Below are positions 25,358 to 31,450 of a stretch of DNA of 36,325 nt, piece by piece. The notes below the pieces were generated by a model. It saw only the letters and a program-made list of their open reading frames with translations. It was not told where the DNA came from and made no database searches. Source of the DNA: Candidatus Saccharimonadia bacterium (GTDB lineage Bacteria > Patescibacteriota > Saccharimonadia > Saccharimonadales > Saccharimonadaceae); NCBI GenBank assembly GCA_023262335.1, contig JALRBE010000009.1, positions 1-36,325 of the forward strand, read 5' to 3'. How positions within the stretch are numbered: the stretch's first letter is position 1; every line of letters begins with the position of its first letter. A program made the translations under genes and the position numbers.

Positions 25358-25482
25358 GATGGGCGGGGTTTGACCGTTTGGCTCGCCTGGCTCCATGGCA
25401 CGTCGTATTCGAACGACAGCGCGAACTTGTCGAGAGCGGTGGGCGGGGTAACGGTAATGTGTGTTTTTGACTGGTTTGTCAT
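25348..25482 (-). CDS. small protein of 44 residues, unknown function
   Basis: The frame runs from ATG 25482 to TAA 25348. The protein begins MTNQSKTHITVTPPTALDKF, continues with ALSFEYDVPWSQASQ and ends in a basic tail (VKPRPSKK). It has no signal peptide or membrane helix. Support for its being real: an extended -10 (TGCTAATAT on the minus strand, 25489-25497) ends 6 bases before the ATG, the same arrangement as at several bona fide genes here. The base composition of the frame also resembles neighbouring genes more than the AT-rich flank. There is no Shine-Dalgarno and no recognised homologue. A regulatory or phage-derived peptide is possible. Confidence 0.5.
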   Translation of the reverse strand: MTNQSKTHITVTPPTALDKFALSFEYDVPWSQASQTVKPRPSKK

Positions 25483-25488
25483 GCTTTT

Positions 25489-25497
25489 ATATTAGCA
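25489..25497 (-). promoter_or_regulatory. extended -10 for the 44-codon gene
   Basis: TGCTAATAT on the minus strand ends 6 bases upstream of ATG 25482, predicting a nearly leaderless message. Confidence 0.5.
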
Positions 25498-25538
25498 TAA
25501 GCAATTATAATTGTCAATGGAACAAAGTTACTTAGCGT

Positions 25539-25554
25539 ATATCATGCATGATAT
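25539..25554. repeat. 16-bp perfect palindrome, operator-like
   Basis: ATATCATGCATGATAT is an exact palindrome about 57 bases upstream of the 44-codon gene and 30 bases before the DnaA-box-like cluster. Its size and symmetry suit a dimeric DNA-binding protein. Confidence 0.5.
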
Positions 25555-25583
25555 GAACTACTGGTATATGGCGTAAAATGGGT

Positions 25584-25613
25584 GGTGGAAAACTGGTGTG
25601 GATACGTGGATAA
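25584..25613 (-). promoter_or_regulatory. three tandem DnaA-box-like sites
   Basis: On the minus strand TTATCCACG (25605-25613), GTATCCACA (25597-25605) and TTTTCCACC (25584-25592) each resemble the DnaA box TTATCCACA, with 8/9, 8/9 and 7/9 matches, in the same orientation. They lie beside an AT-rich stretch. They could form a DnaA-binding cluster, either an origin element or a titration site. Confidence 0.4.
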
Positions 25614-25705
25614 CAGAAAATACCCCTGTTAATGAGATCGTTTTTATTAGTGTGCGATAGGCGGGGAGGTATTTTCTAACGAAGAAGACCACCTCGTCGG
25701 ATGGT

Positions 25706-25735
25706 CTTCTTTCTATGGTGGGCGATGAGGAATTC
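25706..25735. repeat. copy of tRNA-Val 3' end (30-base direct repeat, left copy)
   Basis: These 30 bases are identical to 25882-25911, which hold the last 20 bases of tRNA-Val (T-loop to CCA) plus 10 bases of 3' flank. On the minus strand this is a tRNA 3' fragment ending in CCA at 25716, with no T-stem 5' strand or anticodon arm, so it cannot fold as a tRNA. A hairpin (25682-25711) follows it, as a terminator follows the real gene. Confidence 0.85.
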
Positions 25736-25854
25736 TGCGCGGCGAGTCGTAAGACGAGCCAAGAAGCGAAGGCTGTGGCCGGAGCGATACCTCGAGTTTT
25801 GTGGCGCAAAACATCGGGGATCCGAATTCACCGCGGAATATAATCGCCTATAGA

Positions 25855-25888
25855 AAAAAGGATTACCATATGCCGGTAATCCTTCTTT
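25855..25888 (-). terminator. terminator of tRNA-Val
   Basis: On the minus strand AAGGATTACC-GGCATAT-GGTAATCCTT followed by a T-run, 7 bases after the tRNA CCA end. Confidence 0.85.
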
Positions 25889-25911
25889 CTATGGTGGGCG
25901 ATGAGGAATTC
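25882..25911. repeat. 30-base direct repeat, right copy (within tRNA-Val)
   Basis: Exact match to 25706-25735 at an offset of 176 bases. It covers the 3' end of tRNA-Val and part of its 3' flank, the place where integrases commonly act. Confidence 0.85.
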
Positions 25912-25968
25912 GAATCCCCGACCTCCTCAACGTCAATGAGGCGCTCTAGCCAGCTGAGCTAATCGCCC
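25892..25968 (-). tRNA. tRNA-Val (GAC)
   Basis: 77 nt with encoded CCA. The acceptor GGGCGAT/ATCGCCC is fully paired. The anticodon stem is CCTCA/TGAGG around TTGACGT, giving anticodon GAC for GTC/GTT codons. The T-arm is GGGGA-TTCGAAT-TCCTC. A GATAAT -10 lies about 20 bases upstream (25988-25993, minus strand). Confidence 0.95.
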
Positions 25969-26013
25969 ATAGATGCTTGGTAGCCGTATTATCGTAACAG
26001 ATTCGGACAAGTG

Positions 26014-26043
26014 TTGCAATAACCGGGGTGGGTGCGTTATGAT
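26014..26043 (+). promoter_or_regulatory. promoter of the thrS leader
   Basis: TTGCAA (26014-26019), an 18-base spacer, then TATGAT (26038-26043). Transcription would start near 26050, giving an mRNA leader of about 185 bases before thrS. Confidence 0.65.
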
Positions 26044-26049
26044 GACAAG

Positions 26050-26212
26050 TGAGCGACGATGCGGACCAACCACCCGCTGAGCTCCGTGAGGCGTAGGAGC
26101 GTACGACAACGCTGCTTCATAAGTGAAAGTCCGGTGGAACCGCCCGTACGAACGGGCCCGAGACATGCGATTTATGGATTTACGGAGTGAATCTGAACAT
26201 CGCATGTTTTTA
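26050..26212 (+). promoter_or_regulatory. T-box-like riboswitch (tRNA-Thr sensing) upstream of thrS
   Basis: The antiterminator is canonical in outline. Helix A1 is GTCCGG/CCGAGAC (26129-26134 with 26158-26164, one bulged A). The 7-base bulge TGGAACC (26135-26141) carries the UGGN that pairs with the tRNA NCCA end. Helix A2 is GCCCGT-ACGA-ACGGGC (26142-26157). The bulge N is A, matching U73 of the tRNA-Thr at 23070. A competing terminator (ACATGCGAT/ATCGCATGT plus T5, 26163-26212) shares bases with the 3' side of A1. At the 5' end a short stem GCGG/CCGC (26061-26064, 26074-26077) has the loop ACCAACCAC, which offers ACC threonine specifiers. This suggests a shortened Stem I of the kind described for some actinobacterial ileS T-boxes. 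Uncharged tRNA-Thr would favour thrS expression. Confidence 0.85.
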
Positions 26213-26235
26213 TTTACCTAAACGAAAGGAACGAT

Positions 26236-28047
26236 ATGAACGACGAGCAACTGCACGCTATGCGCCACAGCTTGGCACACATTACCGCCACCGCTGTAAA
26301 GCACCTGTGGCCAGAGGCAAAATTCGGCATTGGACCGGTGGTCGAGAACGGCTTTTATTATGACATCGACCTTGGCGACACGAAAATCAGCGAGCAGAAC
26401 TTTCCAAAAATCGAGAAAGAGATGCGGAAGGTTATCGCGCAGAACCAAGAATTCGTGCGTTCGACCAAGCCGGTCGACGAAGCGATCAAGTGGGCCAAGG
26501 AAGGCAAGCAGCCTTACAAAGAAGAGCTGTTGAACGACCTGAAGCGCAGCGGCACGACGGTCGCCAAGGATCTCGACGCTGATGCCATGGGTACGATCGC
26601 TGACGGGGACGCTGCCGTAGAAGAGGTCGGGTTTTATACGAACGGTGACTTTACCGATCTTTGCCGCGGGCCGCATGTGGCGAGTACCAATGAGGTCGGT
26701 GCGTTCAAGTTGATGCGCGTCGCTGGCGCGTATTGGCGCGGCAACGAAAAGAATCCGCAGATGCAGCGTTTGTACGGCGTGGCATTCGCGACCCAAGAGG
26801 AGCTCGACGTGTACTTGGAGCGCCTGGAGCAGGCGAAACTGCGCGATCACCGAAGACTTGGCAAGGAGTTGGACCTCTTTACGTTTTCCGATCTCGTCGG
26901 TTCTGGCCTGCCGCTCTATACGCCGCGCGGTACGCTGATTCGTGACGGACTCATCAAGCTTTCCGAGAACGTTCGCTCGGAAGTCGGCTTCCAGAAGGTG
27001 TGGTCGCCGCACATTACCAAAAAAGAGCTTTATGAAAAATCCGGCCATTGGGCAAAGTTCGGTGACGAACTGTTCCTCGTGAAGAGCCAGGAGACGACGG
27101 ACGAGCTTGTCATGAAGCCGATGAACTGCCCTCACCATGCGCAGATTTACGCTTCCAACCCAAGGAGCTACCGTGACCTGCCTTTGAAATACATGGAAAC
27201 CACCACGAACTACAGAGATGAAAAGACTGGTGAATTGCACGGATTGAGTCGTGTCCGTTCGCTGAGTCAAGACGACAGTCATACGTACTGCATGCCCGAG
27301 CAGGTGGACGAGATTTTCGATCAGCTCATAGAAAAAATCCAGTATTTTTACAAGGCGATCGACATGGACCTGAAGCTGCGGCTTTCGCTGCGCGACGACA
27401 GTCCGTCGTATCTTGGTCCTGACGAACTATGGGATTTCGGCCAGAAGAAGCTCGCGGAAATCGCCGAGCGCCACCACATTGATTTTTACAGCGAAGAGGG
27501 TGAAGCGGCATTTTACGGCCCCAAGCTCGATTTCATGGCTGAGGATGCCATAGGTCGGACGTGGCAGGTCGCGACTATCCAATTCGATTTCGTGCAGCCA
27601 GAACGCTTTGAGCTTGAATATATCGACGCTGACGGCACCGCGAAACGGCCTATCATGGTACACTGCGCGATCATGGGCAGCTTCGACCGCTTCTTCTCGG
27701 TGTTCATCGAGCATACAGCCGGTTGGTTCCCGTTCTGGCTGGCACCGGAGCAGGTTCGTATTCTGACGATCAACGACACCGTGCTGGATTACGTCGAAGA
27801 GATCGAGACGGTACTGCGCGATACGGTGCTTATGGCGCCGATAAAGTATAACGAGATCCGCTTTGCCCGCGATGATCGCAACGAGTCGCTCGGCAAGAAA
27901 ATCCGCGAGGCTACTGCCTGGAAGATTCCTGTCCAACTGATCGTCGGCCCGAAGGACAAAGAGGCGCGTGAGGTGAGTGTCCGTACGCAGCAGGGCGAAG
28001 AGAAGGTCTCTCTTGACGCTCTCGCTGACTATCTTAAACGGCTATAA
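26236..28047 (+). CDS. thrS: threonyl-tRNA synthetase without TGS domain
   Basis: This class II synthetase charges tRNA-Thr. The 603 residues start directly with the editing (SAD) domain: H11 and H15 in MRHSLAH form the HxxxH site, with DLCRGPHV giving the conserved Cys/His pair near residue 140. The catalytic core shows the zinc ligands Cys in MKPMNCPHH, His in SQDDSHTYC and His in FIEHTAGW, and motif 2 TTTNYRDEKTG. The C-terminal anticodon-binding domain covers about 505-603. The N-terminal TGS domain of about 60 residues found in E. coli (642 residues) is absent. ATG 26236 has AAAGGA upstream, preceded by the T-box-like leader. Confidence 0.96.
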   Translation: MNDEQLHAMRHSLAHITATAVKHLWPEAKFGIGPVVENGFYYDIDLGDTKISEQNFPKIEKEMRKVIAQNQEFVRSTKPVDEAIKWAKEGKQPYKEELLNDLKRSGTTVAKDLDADAMGTIADGDAAVEEVGFYTNGDFTDLCRGPHVASTNEVGAFKLMRVAGAYWRGNEKNPQMQRLYGVAFATQEELDVYLERLEQAKLRDHRRLGKELDLFTFSDLVGSGLPLYTPRGTLIRDGLIKLSENVRSEVGFQKVWSPHITKKELYEKSGHWAKFGDELFLVKSQETTDELVMKPMNCPHHAQIYASNPRSYRDLPLKYMETTTNYRDEKTGELHGLSRVRSLSQDDSHTYCMPEQVDEIFDQLIEKIQYFYKAIDMDLKLRLSLRDDSPSYLGPDELWDFGQKKLAEIAERHHIDFYSEEGEAAFYGPKLDFMAEDAIGRTWQVATIQFDFVQPERFELEYIDADGTAKRPIMVHCAIMGSFDRFFSVFIEHTAGWFPFWLAPEQVRILTINDTVLDYVEEIETVLRDTVLMAPIKYNEIRFARDDRNESLGKKIREATAWKIPVQLIVGPKDKEAREVSVRTQQGEEKVSLDALADYLKRL

Positions 28048-28050
28048 ATC

Positions 28051-28647
28051 ATGGCGAAGGCTAAGATTGCGCTTGATATCGATGACGTCACGGCGGACAG
28101 TACCGAGTCGCTGAGGCTTCTCGTGAATGAGCGTATGGGGGTGAGCCTGACACGCGAGGATTATCTGGTGTCATCCGGTCATGCCGACTATTACGAATAC
28201 GTTTGGGAAAAGAATGGTCTGAAAGACATCAACTACGCGGCGTTCGAGGCAGAGATGGAAGTCGACCAGTCGCATGTGCCGCTCATGGATGGTGTCAAGG
28301 AAGCTATGGTGACGCTGAGCAAGACGTATGACATCGTCTTCATTACCGCACGTGATGTCGCCTGGGAGAAGGCGACACGAGAATGGTTCGCGCGGCATTT
28401 CGACGGTGATGTCGAGCTGTATTTCTCCGAAGGGTATACCAATGTGGGCAGGATGACCAAAGGGCAGATATGTAAGGCTGTCGGCGCGCAGTGGTTGATT
28501 GACGACGTGCCGAAGCATTGTCAGAGCGCGCTTGACGAAGGAGTAAGGGCTATTTTGTTTGGCACGTACGGATGGCATGGCGACGTGCCCGAAGGCGTTA
28601 TCCGCTGCAAAGACTGGCAGGAGGTCAAAAAGGTGCTTGAGGCATGA
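28051..28647 (+). CDS. HAD-superfamily 5' nucleotidase-like protein
   Basis: This 198-residue cytoplasmic protein has the HAD motifs: motif I DIDD (D9, D11) near the N-terminus, motif II ITAR (about residue 98-101), the motif III lysine in TKGQICK (about 131-134) and motif IV IDDVPKH (about 149-152). The arrangement resembles the 5'(3')-deoxyribonucleotidase / NT5C group that dephosphorylates nucleoside monophosphates. It starts 3 bases after thrS and overlaps the next gene by 4 bases, so it is in the thrS operon. The substrate is not known; a nucleotide-pool or house-cleaning role is inferred. Confidence 0.82.
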   Translation: MAKAKIALDIDDVTADSTESLRLLVNERMGVSLTREDYLVSSGHADYYEYVWEKNGLKDINYAAFEAEMEVDQSHVPLMDGVKEAMVTLSKTYDIVFITARDVAWEKATREWFARHFDGDVELYFSEGYTNVGRMTKGQICKAVGAQWLIDDVPKHCQSALDEGVRAILFGTYGWHGDVPEGVIRCKDWQEVKKVLEA

Positions 28648-28955
28648 GCGACGGCGCATTCAGGCGACGTGTCGAAGAGCTGATGGCACAGGTTCCATAC
28701 GGCCACGTAACGACATATGGCGATCTAGCGGCAATGGCCGGCCAACCCGCGGCGAGTCGCATCGTTGGCGGTATCGCGCACTTTGGTGACCCTGATTTGC
28801 CATGGCATCGGCTCGTGAATCGCTTTGGCGGGCTTGCGAGCGGATTTCATGGTGGCCGTGAAGCCCAGGCTCAGCTTCTTGAGCAAGAAGAAATATATTG
28901 TACGAATCACATCGTCGATAACTTTAAGGATATTCGATGGCAACCCCACCTCTGA
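28644..28955 (+). CDS. alkyltransferase-like protein (ATL, MGMT family)
   Basis: This is a 103-residue protein homologous to the DNA-binding domain of O6-alkylguanine-DNA alkyltransferase. The family active-site motif PCHR is PWHR here (W54 in DLPWHRLVN), so the alkyl-accepting Cys is replaced by Trp. This is the mark of alkyltransferase-like proteins such as E. coli eAtl and fission-yeast Atl1, which bind O6-alkylguanine without repairing it and recruit nucleotide excision repair. The helix-turn-helix (VTTYGDLAAMAG) and the Arg finger (R39 in ASRIVGG) are kept. It overlaps the nucleotidase gene by 4 bases and miaA by 19 bases. Confidence 0.9.
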   Translation: MSDGAFRRRVEELMAQVPYGHVTTYGDLAAMAGQPAASRIVGGIAHFGDPDLPWHRLVNRFGGLASGFHGGREAQAQLLEQEEIYCTNHIVDNFKDIRWQPHL

Positions 28956-29812
28956 TTGTTGTTGTAGGTCCTACAGCAAGTGGCAAAACCGCTCTGGCTA
29001 TCGACCTGGCAAAGCGCTTTGGTGGCGAAATCATTTGTGCCGATAGCAGGACGGTGTACAAGGGAATGGATATCGGCACGGCCAAGCCAAGCGCGGCAGA
29101 CCGCGCGGCAGTACCTCATTGGGGCTTGGATCTCGTAGAGCCCGGTGAACGGTTTACGGCGGCTGATTTTCAGCGGTACGCGACAGCGAAGATAGCCGAG
29201 ATACGAGAGCGTGGCAACGTGCCGTTCCTCGTCGGGGGTACGGGGCTGTACGTGGACGGGGTCGTCTTTGCATATCAATTCGGTCCCGAAGCCGACGCTA
29301 CGGCGCGCGCGCTGCTTGAAAGCATGAGCTTAGAAGAATTAATAAATTATTGTGTTGATAGCAACATAAACGTGCCAGAAAATAAGAATAACAAACGGTA
29401 CGTCATTCGTGCGATCGAGCAGAAGACGGTGAATGAGAAGAGAAGTAGTGAGCCGATACACGGTGCGATCATTGTAGGAATCGCTACGGAACGCAATGAG
29501 TTGCGAACACGAATAGAATCCAGAAGTGAACAACTTTTTCAAGATGGAATGGTAGAAGAGGCAACAATGTTGGGCAAAAAGTACGACTGGGACAGCGAGG
29601 CCATGACGGGTAATATTTACAGGCTCGTTCATGAGTACCTGCTCGGTAAAATAACGCTTGAGGAAGTGAAGCGAAAATTCGCTGTTCGAGATTGGCAGCT
29701 CGCGAAGCGGCAGCTGACATGGCTACGCCGAAATCCCCACATCAGGTGGCTTGATCGTGAACAAGCGGCTGCGTTTTTGTCTGAGCGCCTCGAAAACTGG
29801 CACGAATCATGA
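28937..29812 (+). CDS. miaA: tRNA dimethylallyltransferase MiaA
   Basis: This enzyme adds a dimethylallyl group to A37 of tRNAs reading UNN codons. The 291 residues show the P-loop GPTASGKT (11-18), the DSRTVYKGMDIGTAKPS segment with the catalytic Asp (about 35-51), FLVGGTGLYVDG near 97-108 and the C-terminal basic region QLAKRQLTWLRRNP. It is slightly shorter than E. coli MiaA (316). The stretch around 29330-29420 is AT-rich compared with the rest of the gene and codes for a variable segment (ELINYCVDSNINVPENKNNK). It overlaps the ATL gene by 19 bases, and its stop overlaps the -10 of the next gene. Confidence 0.95.
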   Translation: MATPPLIVVVGPTASGKTALAIDLAKRFGGEIICADSRTVYKGMDIGTAKPSAADRAAVPHWGLDLVEPGERFTAADFQRYATAKIAEIRERGNVPFLVGGTGLYVDGVVFAYQFGPEADATARALLESMSLEELINYCVDSNINVPENKNNKRYVIRAIEQKTVNEKRSSEPIHGAIIVGIATERNELRTRIESRSEQLFQDGMVEEATMLGKKYDWDSEAMTGNIYRLVHEYLLGKITLEEVKRKFAVRDWQLAKRQLTWLRRNPHIRWLDREQAAAFLSERLENWHES

Positions 29813-29818
29813 TATAGT
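29810..29818 (+). promoter_or_regulatory. extended -10 (TGATATAGT) for the winged-helix gene
   Basis: TGATATAGT overlaps the miaA stop codon and lies 30 bases before ATG 29849. The short leader contains CGGGGA. Confidence 0.5.
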
Positions 29819-29848
29819 CGGGTACAAGAGAATTATTCGGGGAAAAAC

Positions 29849-30442
29849 ATGATTGACGCGCTATTCGGTTCAAAGACAAGGGTGAAATTGCTCCACCTGT
29901 TCCTGAACAATCCAGGCAAGTCGTTTTACGTGCGTGAGATCACAAGGCTCATTGACGAACAAATCAACTCGGTGCGGCGCGAACTCGCGAACATGCTCGG
30001 CGTCGGAATCATTACGAGCGACACCGCCGACAACAAGTTGTACTACGAAGTGAACCAACGGTACGAACACTACGTGGCACTACGAGCCATTTTTGCCGAT
30101 CAGCCAACGAAGACTGCGAAATCGGTAAAAGCCGCGGATGATTGGCAGCCGATCATCGAGCAGTTGCCTGGGGTGCGAATCGCGGTTGCCGCAGGTATTT
30201 TGGTGCAGGGCTCAGGCAGCAAGGTAGATTTGCTCGTCGTTGGCGCCATCGCTCCTGCGAAGCTGAAGTCGGCAATCAAATCCATAGAGCGTCTCGAGGG
30301 CAGGGAGTTAACGTACAGCGTGTTGCCATATGACGAGTTCTATTACCGATTGAGCGTTCGTGATAAATTTATAACAGAGATAGTGAACGGCGGGCACCAG
30401 GTAGTGGTGGATACGGATAACGTGCTCAAGAGTCAGAAATAA
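29849..30442 (+). CDS. winged-helix regulator with a nucleotidyltransferase-like C-terminal domain
   Basis: This is a 197-residue protein. Residues 1-75 form a winged helix (SKTRVKLLHLFLNNPGKSFYVREITRLIDEQINSVRRELANM, then a wing with DTADNKLYYEVN). Residues 105-197 resemble a degenerate nucleotidyltransferase fold (ILVQGSGSKVDLLVVGAIAP, later SVLPYDEFYYRLSVRDKFI). Only one acidic residue of the usual GSxxxxDxD set is clear, so catalysis is doubtful. ArsR-type winged helices joined to such domains occur in CPR and archaeal genomes. It has its own promoter and ends 9 bases before the MBL-fold gene, so the two may work together. Confidence 0.72.
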   Translation: MIDALFGSKTRVKLLHLFLNNPGKSFYVREITRLIDEQINSVRRELANMLGVGIITSDTADNKLYYEVNQRYEHYVALRAIFADQPTKTAKSVKAADDWQPIIEQLPGVRIAVAAGILVQGSGSKVDLLVVGAIAPAKLKSAIKSIERLEGRELTYSVLPYDEFYYRLSVRDKFITEIVNGGHQVVVDTDNVLKSQK

Positions 30443-30451
30443 GGAGAAGCA

Positions 30452-31090
30452 ATGTTTGATATCGAATACAAGGGCGGCAACGGCATCGTTATCGCCACCA
30501 AAAAAACGGAAGTCGTTATCGACCCGAAATTGTCAGTGAACGGCTTGAAGGATCTTTCCGTCAAGGATGCCGTTGAGCTCGCGACCGAAGCGCGCTTCAT
30601 GATAGCGAGCGACGACGCGAAAATCGTCATCGAAGGTCCGGGTGAGTATGAGGTCGGCGACGTCTCGATTCGGGGGGTAAGGGCAACGCGTCACATAGAC
30701 ACGAGCGCTGACGAGCCCGTCAGTACGATGTACCGGCTCGAAATCGGTGACATGCGTATCGCGGTCCTTGGCAACGTGGCTGCCAAGCTGAGTGAGGACC
30801 AGATGGAAGAAATCGGTGTCGTGGACATTCTTATCGTGCCTGTTGGTGGCGGCGGATACACGCTGGACGCGGTGAACGCGGCAACGGTCACGAGGCAGAT
30901 CGATCCACGCGTGGTCATTCCTGTCCATTACGCGGACGATGGCGTCAGGTACGAGGTGCCTCAGGATGACGTCGAACTGTTCGAAAAGGAACTTGGGTCT
31001 CCCGTGGAAGACGCTGGAAGCAAATACAAGGTGAAATCCTCGTCAGTCATCCCTCAGGTATTGACGGTCGTCAAGCTAAGCCGAGGGTAG
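30452..31090 (+). CDS. MBL-fold protein (UlaG-like) with lost metal motif
   Basis: This is a 212-residue protein with the order of strands of UlaG-type (Lactamase_B_3) metallo-hydrolases: an N-terminal GIVIATKKTEVVIDP, GPGEYEVGDVSIRGV near residue 70, VDILIVPVGGGGYTLD near 125, and RVVIPVHYADD near 152. The zinc-binding HxHxDH motif is absent; its expected position reads ARFMIASDD. Only the late His in VHY is kept. It is therefore probably not a classical hydrolase. AAGGAG (30442-30447) supports ATG 30452. It follows the winged-helix gene by 9 bases and is closed by a strong terminator. Confidence 0.75.
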   Translation: MFDIEYKGGNGIVIATKKTEVVIDPKLSVNGLKDLSVKDAVELATEARFMIASDDAKIVIEGPGEYEVGDVSIRGVRATRHIDTSADEPVSTMYRLEIGDMRIAVLGNVAAKLSEDQMEEIGVVDILIVPVGGGGYTLDAVNAATVTRQIDPRVVIPVHYADDGVRYEVPQDDVELFEKELGSPVEDAGSKYKVKSSSVIPQVLTVVKLSRG

Positions 31091-31101
31091 GAGCCAAGTC
31101 A

Positions 31102-31137
31102 AATCAAAAACCCCCGAGCGGGGGTTTTTGATTTTTG
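31102..31137. terminator. bidirectional terminator between the MBL gene and rpmB
   Basis: ATCAAAAACCCCC-GAGC-GGGGGTTTTTGAT plus flanking A/T tracts forms a strong symmetrical stem that ends both convergent transcripts. Confidence 0.9.
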
Positions 31138-31142
31138 GTGAT

Positions 31143-31346
31143 TTATTTTGCCGGAGAAAGGATGCCCTTTTTCTTGAGCGTTCGGATAGCCTGAGTACTA
31201 AGGGTCATGGTGACCTTCTGGCCGTCAACAACGAAGGTTTTCTTCTGTAGGTTCGGCTTGAAGACGCGTTTGGTGCGTCGCAAAGAAAAGCTCACATTGT
31301 GGCCGAACTGTTTGCCTTTTCCAGTAAGTTCGCAGCGTGCTGCCAT
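31143..31346 (-). CDS. rpmB: 50S ribosomal protein L28
   Basis: This is a 67-residue ribosomal protein of the large subunit. It has the L28 pattern: CELTGKGKQFGHNVSFSLRRTKRVFKPNLQKKTF and a C-terminal TLSTQAIRTLKKKGIL. The start MAARCELTGK follows GGAGTAAAGAA on the minus strand. Length is typical for the short bacterial form. It is a single-gene unit with a strong promoter and the shared terminator. Confidence 0.95.
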   Translation of the reverse strand: MAARCELTGKGKQFGHNVSFSLRRTKRVFKPNLQKKTFVVDGQKVTMTLSTQAIRTLKKKGILSPAK

Positions 31347-31379
31347 TTCTTTACTCCAATTAAATTAACAATCCGAACC

Positions 31380-31408
31380 ATTGTAATCAATTTTCGCACC
31401 CCTGTCAA
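31380..31408 (-). promoter_or_regulatory. strong promoter of rpmB
   Basis: On the minus strand a perfect TTGACA (31403-31408), 17-base spacer and TACAAT (31380-31385), the best sigma-70-type promoter in the window. Confidence 0.85.
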
Positions 31409-31434
31409 GTCCGTACTGGAAATCTGTTCCAGGG

Positions 31435-31443
31435 TGATACAAT
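31435..31443 (+). promoter_or_regulatory. extended -10 (TGATACAAT) of the site-2 protease gene
   Basis: TGATACAAT overlaps an in-frame ATG at 31442 and ends 7 bases before the ATG at 31451, pointing to the latter as the start of a leaderless message. Confidence 0.6.
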
Positions 31444-31450
31444 GAGGGTG

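Larger units (their letters stand above)
25254..25891. other. long intergenic region (638 bases), AT-rich in its middle
   Basis: It lies between the glycosyltransferase gene and tRNA-Val. It holds a terminator (25334-25357), a 44-codon minus-strand gene (25348-25482), an AT-rich stretch with a 16-bp palindrome (25539-25554), three DnaA-box-like sites (25584-25613), a hairpin (25682-25711), a 30-base copy of the tRNA-Val 3' end (25706-25735), a stretch of about 110 bases containing the perfect hairpin GTTTTG/CAAAAC near 25796-25812, and the tRNA-Val terminator. Confidence 0.7.
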
